From assembly GCA_018711135.1 (NCBI GenBank), contig DVIS01000007.1, positions 1 through 54,638 on the forward strand: a stretch of DNA of 54,638 nucleotides. Direction: 5' to 3'. The DNA is from Candidatus Onthousia faecavium. GTDB taxonomy: Bacteria; Bacillota_I; Bacilli_A; RF39; UBA660. Below are positions 16,469 to 24,808 of this stretch, piece by piece. Each line of letters begins with the position of its first letter. The stretch's first letter is position 1. Under the pieces are notes generated by a model, which worked only from the letters and a program-made list of their open reading frames with translations, did not search any database and was not told the origin of the DNA. Position numbers and translations under genes: made by a program.

Positions 16469-18748
16469 ATGGCAAAAAGGAAAAAGAAAAAAGAAGCAAA
16501 GAAAAGTTTTTCACATAGTAGTGAGCTCTATGGAATTCTCTTAGTTTTAGCAGGGATACTAGGAATTGGTAGGTATGGTCCTGTTGGGTCTATGATTGCC
16601 TCTTTTGGTATCTTTCTTGTAGGAGGACTTTATAATATTTTATTAGTTCTTTTAATTGTCTTAGGTATTTACTTAATAATTAATCGTTCATGGCCTAATT
16701 TATTTACAACGAAAATGTTAGGCTTTTATCTGTTAATTATTGGTGTTTTAGTCTTGATGCATGAGAATTACTTACTTAGTAATGATAGTAACGCGATTAA
16801 AGTTTTTAGTGAGACTATAGATCAATTAGTTGTATCTTTTTCTAATGTCTTAAAAGGGGCAAGACCAGAGGCGATAGGGGGAGGTATTATCGGTTGTACT
16901 TTTGGTGTTTTATTTATGTTGCTTTTCTCATTTAAAGGAATGCAGATAATCGCTTGGGTTTTAGTAATTGCAGGTATTTCCTTGTTTACTGGTTTTTCTA
17001 TTGTAGATTTTGTAAGAAATAGTGCTTTAAAGGCGAAAGAAAAATTACCAAAAAGGCATAGTAAAGAAGAAAAAGTTGAGGAACTTAGTAAGACGAAACC
17101 AATTATTACTGGTAATGAAGAACCAGCGATGGGAGAAATTAAAGAAGAAGAGAAAAAAATTGTTATATCTAGTATTGATGAATTAACTAAAGCTAAAGTT
17201 GATATGCAAGTTGAAGAACAAGAGCAAGTTGAAGAACAACAGTTAGTAGAACAGCCAGATAAACCAAAAGTACAGCGTAAATATACTTTGCCACCTATAA
17301 CTCTTTTAAATCCAGTTAAAAAGAATAAAAAAGGTGTTGATCAAAGTCAAATTGAGAAGAATATTGAACTTTTAGAAAAAGTTTTAAAGGACTTTATGAT
17401 TGTTGGCAAAGTAGTAGAGGTTCATATTGGTCCTGCTGTTACGCAATATGAATTAGAATTAAACTCAGGTACTAAAGTTAGTAAACTTTTAAGTATTCAT
17501 CGAGAAATAGCCCTTGCTTTAGCTACTAAAGATGTAAGAATTGAAGCACCAATTCCAGGGAAAAGTACAGTAGGAGTTGAAATAGCAAATAAAGAAATAA
17601 GTTCTGTTGCTTTTAAAGAGGTCTTTGAGAAAATACCGAAAAGTCTTGATGGTAGTAAATTATTATGTCCCTTAGGAAAAAATATTATGGGTAATGTTAT
17701 TTGGTGTGAGATCAATAAAACTCCGCACTTATTAGTAGCAGGATCAACGGGTAGTGGTAAATCTGTTTGTATTAATGGTATTATTTGTTCTATTTTAATG
17801 CGTGCTAAACCAGATGAGGTAAAATTAGTAATGGTTGATCCTAAAAAAGTTGAATTATCAGGTTATAATGGGGTACCGCATTTACTTAGACCTGTAGTTA
17901 CTGATCCGAAAGAAGCTAGTGTTGCTTTAGCGAAAATTGTTTCTGAAATGGAAAGACGTTATGATGTCTTTAGTGAGACTAAAACCAAAAATATCGCTAC
18001 TTATAATGCTTATGTCGAAGAGAAAAATAAGACTCTACCCGATGATGAAAAGATAAAGAAAATGCCATTTATCGTTGTAATTATCGATGAGTTAGCTGAT
18101 TTAATGTTAGTAGCAAGTAAAGATGTAGAAGCTTCTATTATGAGGATTACTCAAATGGCAAGGGCAGCAGGAATTCATTTAATCATTGCGACGCAAAGAC
18201 CATCAACAGATGTTATTACTGGTGTTGTTAAAGCTAATATTCCAAGTCGTATCTCTTTTGCTGTATCAAGTAGTATTGATTCAAGAACAATTCTTGATAT
18301 GACAGGAGCTGAAAAACTATTAGGTAAAGGTGATATGTTATTTTTACCAATGGGAGAGTCTGATCCAGAAAGAATTCAAGGGGCTTTCATTGATGATGAT
18401 GAGATTAAGAGAATTATTGATTATACTATTGAACAACAAAAAGCTGAATATGATCAAGCCTTCATGAACTTATCAGGGGATAGTGATAAGTCTGCTTCTC
18501 AAAAAGAGGATATGACGCAGCAAGAAGAATATGATGATCCATTATATAATGAAATAGTTGAATTTGTTATTGAAACACAAAAAGCTAGTGCTTCACTTTT
18601 ACAAAGAAGATTTAAATTAGGCTATAATCGGGCAGCAAGAATTATTGATTTGTTAGAAGAACGGGGTATAATTGGACCACCTAATGGTTCTAAACCACGT
18701 GAGGTGTTAGTAAAATTAGAAGATAATAACCAAGAAGAAGATTACTAG
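16469..18748 (+). CDS. ftsK: DNA translocase FtsK/SpoIIIE
   Basis: 759 residues from the ATG at 16469 (AGAAGGTGGGAAGT upstream; GTG 16460 lies within that site). Four or so N-terminal membrane helices (about 20-180) are followed by a charged linker with EQ-rich repeats. The motor has Walker A (AGSTGSGKS, about 425-432) and Walker B (PFIVVIIDELADLM). The C-terminal winged-helix gamma domain (SASLLQRRFKLGYNRAARI) reads KOPS/SRS-type sequences. It pumps chromosomal DNA at the division septum, and at the spore septum if it acts as SpoIIIE. Confidence 0.96.
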   Translation: MAKRKKKKEAKKSFSHSSELYGILLVLAGILGIGRYGPVGSMIASFGIFLVGGLYNILLVLLIVLGIYLIINRSWPNLFTTKMLGFYLLIIGVLVLMHENYLLSNDSNAIKVFSETIDQLVVSFSNVLKGARPEAIGGGIIGCTFGVLFMLLFSFKGMQIIAWVLVIAGISLFTGFSIVDFVRNSALKAKEKLPKRHSKEEKVEELSKTKPIITGNEEPAMGEIKEEEKKIVISSIDELTKAKVDMQVEEQEQVEEQQLVEQPDKPKVQRKYTLPPITLLNPVKKNKKGVDQSQIEKNIELLEKVLKDFMIVGKVVEVHIGPAVTQYELELNSGTKVSKLLSIHREIALALATKDVRIEAPIPGKSTVGVEIANKEISSVAFKEVFEKIPKSLDGSKLLCPLGKNIMGNVIWCEINKTPHLLVAGSTGSGKSVCINGIICSILMRAKPDEVKLVMVDPKKVELSGYNGVPHLLRPVVTDPKEASVALAKIVSEMERRYDVFSETKTKNIATYNAYVEEKNKTLPDDEKIKKMPFIVVIIDELADLMLVASKDVEASIMRITQMARAAGIHLIIATQRPSTDVITGVVKANIPSRISFAVSSSIDSRTILDMTGAEKLLGKGDMLFLPMGESDPERIQGAFIDDDEIKRIIDYTIEQQKAEYDQAFMNLSGDSDKSASQKEDMTQQEEYDDPLYNEIVEFVIETQKASASLLQRRFKLGYNRAARIIDLLEERGIIGPPNGSKPREVLVKLEDNNQEEDY

Positions 18749-18775
18749 TAGTGATGTTTTAATACAAAAAAATTA

Positions 18776-18955
18776 TTGCTAGCACTCTAAACTTATGGTA
18801 TTATTATGGTAATAAATAGTAGAAAGAAGGCATGAAGAATGGCAAGAATATTAAGTTTACAAAAAGTTACCTGGGGGGGGGTACTTTAGACATTTAAGTA
18901 CTTTCTTTCGTCATGGAATAAGAGCAGGATAGGAGTATTCTGTTCTTTTTTGATG
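18776..18955 (+). ncRNA. Short leader/sRNA unit with a G9 tract in a micro-ORF
   Basis: A complete small transcription unit: TTGCTA (18776-18781), 17-base spacer, TATTAT (18799-18804), an AGAAGG site, an ATG at 18839 opening MARILSLQKVTWGG, and a hairpin (about 18922-18950, GAGCAGGA with TTCTGTTC) ending in T6. A run of nine G (18873-18881) sits inside the ORF. With nine G the frame stops at 18887-18889; with eight it would run on for about 20 further codons (YFRHLSTFFRHGIRAG). I recognise no family. It may be an attenuating leader, a phase-variable micropeptide or an sRNA. Confidence 0.4.
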
Positions 18956-18961
18956 TGTAAA

Positions 18962-18977
18962 CTGGTTATATAACCAG
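18962..18977. promoter_or_regulatory. Perfect 16-base palindrome, putative operator
   Basis: CTGGTTATATAACCAG is a perfect palindrome with 8-base arms, 71 bases before the surface-protein start and just upstream of a probable -10 (TACAAT or TATAAT near 19000-19010). This is the size and symmetry of a dimeric repressor site. The regulator is not evident in the window. Confidence 0.5.
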
Positions 18978-19048
18978 GGTATAAAACTACAAAAATAGAT
19001 TACAATATAATTAATGTCAAAAATACTGATAATAGGAAGCGAGTAGAA

Positions 19049-20797
19049 ATGGAAAGAAGAAAAGAAAAAATAATAGTGTCAGGTTTAATTTTACTACTAA
19101 TAGTTGCAGTTGTAGGAGTAAGTTATGCCGCATTCAGTTATACAGGAACAGGTCAGACTGTTAATAGTATAACAACAGGTGCAATCACGATGACTTATAC
19201 AGAAAGTGATAATGTCATAAATATGAGTGGAGCTTTACCTACAACAGATAAAACAGGTACAGTTCGCTTAACAGAAGGAGAATACTTTGATTTTACGATA
19301 TCAAGTAATATCATAGGTAATGTTAATATCAACTATGAAATAAGTGCCAAAGAAATAGGAGAAGGAACAATAGATGGTTCTAATATAAAACTATATTTAA
19401 CAAAATTAAATAGTGATGGAACAGAAGAAGCATTAATGGTACCAGAAACATATAGTGAAGAAGCAAGTGCTAATAATTATACCGGAAGACCAGCAGGAGA
19501 GATGAGTTTATATACAAGTAGTATGAACTCTAGCGAAACTAATAACTATCGTCTTAGAATGTATGTAACTGAAGAATATAATCCTCAAGGAGATGGAGGA
19601 GGTTTAACCTTCTCAGTTCAGATAAATGTCTATGGAAAAGATGGAGATAAATATGTTCCAGAGACTGTACAAACAATTTTAGCTAACAACGAATTGCAAG
19701 AAACAAAAGAGAGTATGTTTAATTATACTAGTGATGGAAAACAAGTTGATCCCAATGATGAGGAAGACTATGCAACTGATCCAAATCCAGAATATATAAC
19801 AAATGGATTATACCAAGCAGAAGATGAAGATGGAATAAGTTACTATTTCAGAGGAAATGTAGATAATAACAATGTTCAATTTGGTGAATACCAAGAAGAT
19901 TATTATGTATATCGTACTAGATATGGAGCATATAGATATTATCAAAGTTTAGAAAGTTGCCTAGAATTTGATGGAAATAAAGAGAGTGAATGTTTTCCTG
20001 TTAAACTAGCATCTAAAGGAGATAAAATGTACTGGAAAATTGTAAGAATAAATGGAGATGGTTCTTTAAGATTAATATATGATGGTACACATAATGACGA
20101 GGGTATCCCATATACAAACAATTATTTTGGTAATAAAATGATAGGTGAAGAACGATATGCTGAAAAAAATGATGATCCAAAATATACAGGATATACCTAT
20201 GATAATGGCACTGATTCATTTATAAAGAAAGAGGTAGAGACTTGGTATGCCAATACATTAGGAGCTACTGCTTATGATGATATGGTAATAGGAGGTAGAT
20301 TCTGTAGTGATAGTAGCGGATATAAAAGCGCTAGTGATTATGGCCTTACAGAAGAATTATGGGGACCCTCTGTAGCAGACTTATATTTATATGCGAGTTT
20401 TGATAGACTAGCTTTGCCGCTTGTTTTAGGATTTTCAAGAGACGTTGTCCCAACATTAAAATGTCCAACGACAAGTGAAAGCTATGGAGGAAGCTACAGA
20501 TTAAAAGCAGGTTTAATAACAGCAGATGAATTAGTTTTTGCAGGTATGAATTTTCTCATCCCAACAAGTAACAATTATTTAACTATCGCTGACAATGCTT
20601 TGTATTATACAATGACCCCATCATTACTTGAAAATGTCTTGAATGGTCTTAGAGTGTGGCATATGAGTGTAGACTCTATCTATTATGGCAGCGTGGCTGG
20701 GTATAATGATGGGATACGTCCAGTTATTAATGTAATGCCTGATAACGGTTTTACCGGTGGTGATGGGACTGCTGAAAATCCCTATGTTTTATCATAG
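19049..20797 (+). CDS. Large exported surface protein with a CLec-like C-terminal domain
   Basis: 582 residues. An N-terminal signal/anchor helix (IIVSGLILLLIVAVVGVSYA) is followed by AAFSYTGTGQTVNSITTG, the SipW-dependent TasA/camelysin-like start. Next comes a beta-rich region (about 40-210), a charged linker and a C-terminal domain (about 255-582) containing YWKIVRINGDGSLRLIY and ending with YTMTPSLL...DGIRPVINV...GDGTAENPYVLS. The C-terminal signature matches both repeats of the DGR-like target at 51.7 kb. Its equivalent of the variable segment (about 545-565) uses ordinary T/A-ending codons and shows no C-ending island. No sorting signal is visible at the C-terminus. GGAAGCGAGTAGAA precedes the ATG. 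Confidence 0.75.
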   Translation: MERRKEKIIVSGLILLLIVAVVGVSYAAFSYTGTGQTVNSITTGAITMTYTESDNVINMSGALPTTDKTGTVRLTEGEYFDFTISSNIIGNVNINYEISAKEIGEGTIDGSNIKLYLTKLNSDGTEEALMVPETYSEEASANNYTGRPAGEMSLYTSSMNSSETNNYRLRMYVTEEYNPQGDGGGLTFSVQINVYGKDGDKYVPETVQTILANNELQETKESMFNYTSDGKQVDPNDEEDYATDPNPEYITNGLYQAEDEDGISYYFRGNVDNNNVQFGEYQEDYYVYRTRYGAYRYYQSLESCLEFDGNKESECFPVKLASKGDKMYWKIVRINGDGSLRLIYDGTHNDEGIPYTNNYFGNKMIGEERYAEKNDDPKYTGYTYDNGTDSFIKKEVETWYANTLGATAYDDMVIGGRFCSDSSGYKSASDYGLTEELWGPSVADLYLYASFDRLALPLVLGFSRDVVPTLKCPTTSESYGGSYRLKAGLITADELVFAGMNFLIPTSNNYLTIADNALYYTMTPSLLENVLNGLRVWHMSVDSIYYGSVAGYNDGIRPVINVMPDNGFTGGDGTAENPYVLS

Positions 20798-20822
20798 ATA
20801 TTATATTATTATCAAACTTAAT

Positions 20823-20858
20823 AAGTGTGTGTTCTCTTAATTGTAGACCACACTTTTA
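20823..20858 (+). terminator. Terminator after the surface-protein gene
   Basis: AAGTGTG (20823-20829) and CACACTT (20849-20855) form the stem, followed by TTTATC; the loop is 19 bases. Confidence 0.65.
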
Positions 20859-20923
20859 TCATTTCTATCCATTATCTTCTTGCTTTTCTCTTTCCTATAT
20901 TATATACTTATTCATAAATTGAT

Positions 20924-20939
20924 ACACTATAGATAGTGT
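20924..20939. promoter_or_regulatory. Palindrome upstream of trhP1, possible operator
   Basis: ACACTAT-AG-ATAGTGT is a perfect inverted repeat with 7-base arms, overlapping a TTGATA (20919-20924) and ending 25 bases before the ATG at 20965. Confidence 0.4.
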
Positions 20940-20964
20940 TTGTTTCAAGAAAGAAGTTGGTATT

Positions 20965-21798
20965 ATGAAATTGTTAGGCGTTGCTACATCAAATTATCAA
21001 AAATATTTAGATACTCCTCTTGATGGTTTTGTTTTCCCTTTAGAAAATTATGCAGTTGACTACTTTAAATACTTTACTATAGAAGATATAAAAGAATATA
21101 AAAGTAAAACTACTAAAGAATGCTTTGTGGTCATAAATAAAATGATCTTTAATAAAGATATTCCTAATCTAATTACGGTACTTAAAACTCTTGCTGATTT
21201 AAATGTTACTGGTGTCTTCTTTTATGATATGGCTATATTAAATATTGTTAAAGAACATAATATAAACTTAAATCTTATCTTTAACGAAACTCATTTAGTA
21301 ACTAATAGTGATACAATAAACTTATACTATAACTTAGGAGTAAAAGGAGCATATCTTGCTAATGAAATTACTCTAGATGATATTTTAACAATTAGAAAAA
21401 AGACTAAGTCTGAACTATTTGTCATGCTCTTAGGTAATCCCGTCGCTGCTATGAGTAAAAGACATCTGCTTACTAGTTATTTCCTTCATAACTCTAAACC
21501 TAAAAAAGATACTATTACCATTAAAGAACCAGTTACGAAAGGAGAATTTCTCGTTAAAGAGACAGATTTAGGAACAACATTTTTCTATAATAAGATCTTA
21601 AATCTAAGTAATGTCTACTTGAAATTACAAAATAGTGGTATCAACTATGGTATTATTAATGAAGGAAACTTTACTACTGATGAGTATATTAGCTTAATAA
21701 ATAATTTTAAAGACTTTAATAAATCGGCAATCGATAAAATTGCTGGTCATAATCGTGGTTTCTTATATCGCGAAACAATCTATAAAGTAAAGAGGTGA
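20965..21798 (+). CDS. trhP1: Peptidase U32-family protein, TrhP1/YrrN-like
   Basis: 277 residues, a TIM-barrel U32 family member without the cysteine cluster of its neighbour. The partner at 21803 is the full U32 protein, and greA follows soon after. The same neighbourhood (yrrN-yrrO-udk-greA) is known in Bacillus subtilis, where the pair is required for 5-hydroxyuridine at tRNA position 34. A supporting role in that modification is inferred. Diagnostic segments are weak (LLGVATSNYQKYL, FVMLLGNPVAAMSKRHLL). The stop is 4 bases before the next start. Confidence 0.75.
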   Translation: MKLLGVATSNYQKYLDTPLDGFVFPLENYAVDYFKYFTIEDIKEYKSKTTKECFVVINKMIFNKDIPNLITVLKTLADLNVTGVFFYDMAILNIVKEHNINLNLIFNETHLVTNSDTINLYYNLGVKGAYLANEITLDDILTIRKKTKSELFVMLLGNPVAAMSKRHLLTSYFLHNSKPKKDTITIKEPVTKGEFLVKETDLGTTFFYNKILNLSNVYLKLQNSGINYGIINEGNFTTDEYISLINNFKDFNKSAIDKIAGHNRGFLYRETIYKVKR

Positions 21799-21802
21799 GA
21801 TA

Positions 21803-22984
21803 ATGGCAAAAGTAGAATTACTAGCTCCGGCAGGAGATTTAGAACGTTTAAAAGTTACCTTACTATATGGTGCTGATGCTGTTTATGTAGGTGGTGAAAA
21901 ATACAGTCTAAGAGCTAATGCCGTTAATTTTACTTTAGAAGAGTTAAAAGAAGGTTGTACCTTTGCTCATAAACTTGGTAAAAAAGTATATTTGACTGCT
22001 AATATCGTTTTTCATGAACAAGATAAAGAAGATTATACTAACTATTTTAAGGATATTGTTGATTGTGGTATTGATGCTTTTATTGTTAGTGACCTTGCCT
22101 TAGCTAAATACTTAATTGATACCTATAAAGATAAGGAGATTCATATTTCTACGCAAGATTCTGTTACTAATTTAGAAAGTGCCAAATTTTATCGTGATTT
22201 AGGTGCTAAAAGAGTTGTTTTAGCTAGAGAACTAAGTAAGGAAGAAATAAAAGAAATATCATCCCTTCCTAACTTAGATACCGAGGTCTTTATTCATGGG
22301 GCGATGTGTACTTGTGTTAGTGGTAGATGTACTTTATCAAATTATGTTACCAATCGTGATGCTAATAGAGGAGGCTGTGCTCAAGTATGTCGTTTTGCTT
22401 TTGATAGTTCCCTTGGTGATACTTTCTCTTTAGCTACAAAAGATTTAAATCTTGCTCTATACATTAAAGACTTAATTGAAATAGGAGTTACCTCCTTAAA
22501 AGTCGAAGGAAGAATGCGTTCTTTGTATTACTTAGCTACGGTAATTGGAAGTTACCGCTATATCATCGATAACATTTATAACAATACTCTAACGGAAGAA
22601 AACCTTTTGGAATATAAACAAAGACTTGATAGTGTTGCCAATAGAGAAACAACTAGCCAGTACTTTACTCATGAAGCAGATGTTACTGATCAATACTATA
22701 CAGGTCGTCAAGAAATATCTAATCAAGAGTATTTAGGGTTAATAATTGGTTACGATGAAGAAACAAAATCAATCATTCTAAAAGAACGTAATTACTTTAA
22801 AGTAGGGGACTTAGTAGAAATATTTACTCCAGAAGGGGATATTTATCCTTATGAAATAACGACAATTCTAAACGAAGATAATGAACCAATTTCTGTCGCT
22901 AGACATCCTGAAGAAATATTAAAATTACCATTTGCTAAAAAACTAAGTGAATATTCTATGATAAGACTAATAAAGAAGGGATAG
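21803..22984 (+). CDS. trhP2: Peptidase U32-family tRNA hydroxylation protein TrhP2/YrrO
   Basis: 393 residues. It starts with the U32 hallmark VELLAPAGDLERLKVTLLYG and continues ADAVYVGG. The family signature region EVFIHGAMCTCVSGRCTLSN and GGCAQVCRF holds cysteines that in YegQ/TrhP relatives bind an iron-sulfur cluster. A C-terminal beta-barrel-like part follows (YLGLIIGYDEETKSIIL). Known relatives use prephenate-dependent chemistry to hydroxylate U34 of tRNA. AAGAGGTGAGATA precedes the ATG; 7 bases separate it from the next gene. Confidence 0.88.
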   Translation: MAKVELLAPAGDLERLKVTLLYGADAVYVGGEKYSLRANAVNFTLEELKEGCTFAHKLGKKVYLTANIVFHEQDKEDYTNYFKDIVDCGIDAFIVSDLALAKYLIDTYKDKEIHISTQDSVTNLESAKFYRDLGAKRVVLARELSKEEIKEISSLPNLDTEVFIHGAMCTCVSGRCTLSNYVTNRDANRGGCAQVCRFAFDSSLGDTFSLATKDLNLALYIKDLIEIGVTSLKVEGRMRSLYYLATVIGSYRYIIDNIYNNTLTEENLLEYKQRLDSVANRETTSQYFTHEADVTDQYYTGRQEISNQEYLGLIIGYDEETKSIILKERNYFKVGDLVEIFTPEGDIYPYEITTILNEDNEPISVARHPEEILKLPFAKKLSEYSMIRLIKKG

Positions 22985-22991
22985 ATATTAT

Positions 22992-24113
22992 ATGAACAAT
23001 TTTGCTAAAGCGAAAGAAAACTTTTTAAAGAAAGAAGAAAATCTTAGTATTTATGCTACTAAGAGTAAAGATGCCATTAGATTAAAGGAAGAAACCGAAG
23101 ATATTAGACCGCCATTTTTTCATGACATTGATAGAATTATTCATTCGCTATCTTATACTCGTTATCTAAATAAAACCCAAGTCTATATTGCTAATTCCAA
23201 TGACCATGTTAGTAAAAGAATAACTCATGTTCAATTAGTCAGTAAAATAGCTCGAACTATCGGAAGAGCTCTAAATCTAAATGAAGACTTAATCGAAGCT
23301 ATCGCCTTAGGTCATGATATTGGTCATACTCCTCTTGGACATGTTGGCGAGTCCATATTAAATAAAATTTCAAGGGAAGAACTTGGTGAATATTTCGCTC
23401 ACAATATTGAAGGTGTTAGATACTATATGTATATTGCTAAAAATGGACTTGGTTTAAACCTTACCGTCCAAGTTCTAGATGGTATTATGACTCATAATGG
23501 TGAAATGCTTAGTCCAGTCTATGAACCTACTAAAAAAACTAAGAAAGAATTTTTAAGAGAATATCAAGAAAGCTATCAAGACATAAAAAAAGCTAATACC
23601 TATCATGCTATGACCTTAGAAGGTTGCGTCGTAAGAATTAGTGATGTTATCGGTTATATTGGTAGAGACATTGAAGATGCTATTATGCTTGGAAATCTAA
23701 AAAGAGAAGATATTCCTAAAGAAATTACAAATGTTTTAGGTGATAACAATAAAGATATTATCAATACTCTTATCCTTGATATAATTAACGAAAGTCTAGA
23801 TAAGCCATATATTAAACTGAGTGATAAGGTTTATAATGCTTTAGTTGCTTTAAAGAAATTTAACTATGATAACATTTATAATAAAGCTTTAAGTAAATCA
23901 AAATATGAATACTATGAAAAAGGTATTTATCTTCTTTATAAAAAATACTTACAAGATCTTGAACATAAAAATTATGAAAGTACAATCTACCAAACTTTCT
24001 TAAATCATCAAAGTGATATTTACTTACAAGAAACCTCTTCAAAACGTCAAGTTATAGACTTTATCGCCGGAATGACTGATGACTTTTTAATGCGGGAACT
24101 AGAAATGATGTAA
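22992..24113 (+). CDS. HD-domain dNTP triphosphohydrolase (dGTPase-like)
   Basis: 373 residues. The metal-binding motif set is H..R....RITHVQLVSKIARTI, with HD at 108-109 in GHDIGHTPLGHVGE, matching the dGTP triphosphohydrolase-like subfamily. A later HAMTLEGCVVRISDVIGYIGRD supplies the final aspartate. The family hydrolyses dNTPs to nucleoside plus triphosphate, helping to control pools. It sits where B. subtilis has udk, between trhP2 and greA. ATG context is AAGAAGGGATAG. Confidence 0.85.
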   Translation: MNNFAKAKENFLKKEENLSIYATKSKDAIRLKEETEDIRPPFFHDIDRIIHSLSYTRYLNKTQVYIANSNDHVSKRITHVQLVSKIARTIGRALNLNEDLIEAIALGHDIGHTPLGHVGESILNKISREELGEYFAHNIEGVRYYMYIAKNGLGLNLTVQVLDGIMTHNGEMLSPVYEPTKKTKKEFLREYQESYQDIKKANTYHAMTLEGCVVRISDVIGYIGRDIEDAIMLGNLKREDIPKEITNVLGDNNKDIINTLILDIINESLDKPYIKLSDKVYNALVALKKFNYDNIYNKALSKSKYEYYEKGIYLLYKKYLQDLEHKNYESTIYQTFLNHQSDIYLQETSSKRQVIDFIAGMTDDFLMRELEMM

Positions 24114-24180
24114 TATTTGTCAAACACTGGTACTATTTTCTATACTAGTACATATTATATAAAGATTTAGTAAAAAATGC

Positions 24181-24209
24181 TTGCTAAATTTTTTAAAATA
24201 TGGTAAAAT
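24181..24209 (+). promoter_or_regulatory. greA promoter and leader hairpin
   Basis: TTGCTA (24181-24186), 17-base spacer, extended -10 TGGTAAAAT (24201-24209). Downstream in the leader, GATTAGG (24224-24230) pairs with CCTAATC (24235-24241) around a GAGA tetraloop. Confidence 0.6.
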
Positions 24210-24269
24210 TTTACTCGTATTATGATTAGGGAGACCTAATCTTAATTATTATAAAATGAGGTGAAAGTA

Positions 24270-24743
24270 ATGAAAAATAATAAAGTTGTCTATTTAACAG
24301 AATCAGGTTTGGCTGATTTAAAAAATGAATTAGATGTTTTAATAAATGAAAAAAGACCTGCTAATATTATAGCTATTAAGGAAGCTCGTAGTCTTGGTGA
24401 TTTATCTGAAAATGCTGACTATGATGCTGCCAAAAATGAACAAGCCCAAATAGAAGGTAGAATAAAAGCAATTGAAAAAATGCTTGAAAATGTAGAAATT
24501 ATTAAAGATATACCTAAAGATGTGGTTGGCCTTGGTAGCACTGTAGCTATTAAATATGTTGATGATCCTGATGATAGTGATGAATATCAAATTGTAGGTA
24601 GTCAAGAGGCCGATCCTTTTGAAGGAAGAATATCTAATGAAAGTCCTATTGCTATGGCTTTATTAAATCATAAAGTAGGAGATATTATTACAGTTGAAAG
24701 CCCTAATGGTAGTTACGATGTTGAAATAACAGCCATCAAATAA
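24270..24743 (+). CDS. greA: Transcription elongation factor GreA
   Basis: 157 residues from the ATG at 24270 (GAGGTGAAAGTA upstream); the GTG at 24261 is part of that site. The N-terminal coiled coil is typical (LTESGLADLKNELDVL, then EARSLGDLSENADYDAAKN with the acidic tip that reaches the polymerase active site). The C-terminal FKBP-like domain closes with SPIAMALLNHKVGDIITVESP. It rescues backtracked RNA polymerase by stimulating transcript cleavage. Length is the family standard. Confidence 0.97.
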   Translation: MKNNKVVYLTESGLADLKNELDVLINEKRPANIIAIKEARSLGDLSENADYDAAKNEQAQIEGRIKAIEKMLENVEIIKDIPKDVVGLGSTVAIKYVDDPDDSDEYQIVGSQEADPFEGRISNESPIAMALLNHKVGDIITVESPNGSYDVEITAIK

Positions 24744-24760
24744 CCTTTGAGGCTTTTTTT
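24732..24760 (+). terminator. Terminator after greA
   Basis: GCCATCAAA (24732-24740) pairs with TTTGAGGC (24746-24753) with one bulged base, then T7. It overlaps the greA stop. Confidence 0.75.
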
Positions 24761-24808
24761 TAAAATTTATGGGGGAGTAAAGAAATATTTCTTTGCTATG
24801 GTGAGAAG

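Noticed and set aside
18776-18795. TTGCTAGCACTCTAA resembles one half of a CIRCE/HrcA operator (TTAGCACTC).
   Set aside because: The matching GAGTGCTAA arm 9 bases downstream is absent, and no heat-shock gene follows; it also serves as the -35 box.
20600-20720. A third variable region in the 582-residue surface protein.
   Set aside because: The scaffold is homologous, but the codons are ordinary and the template-like copy does not align beyond the GIRP frame.
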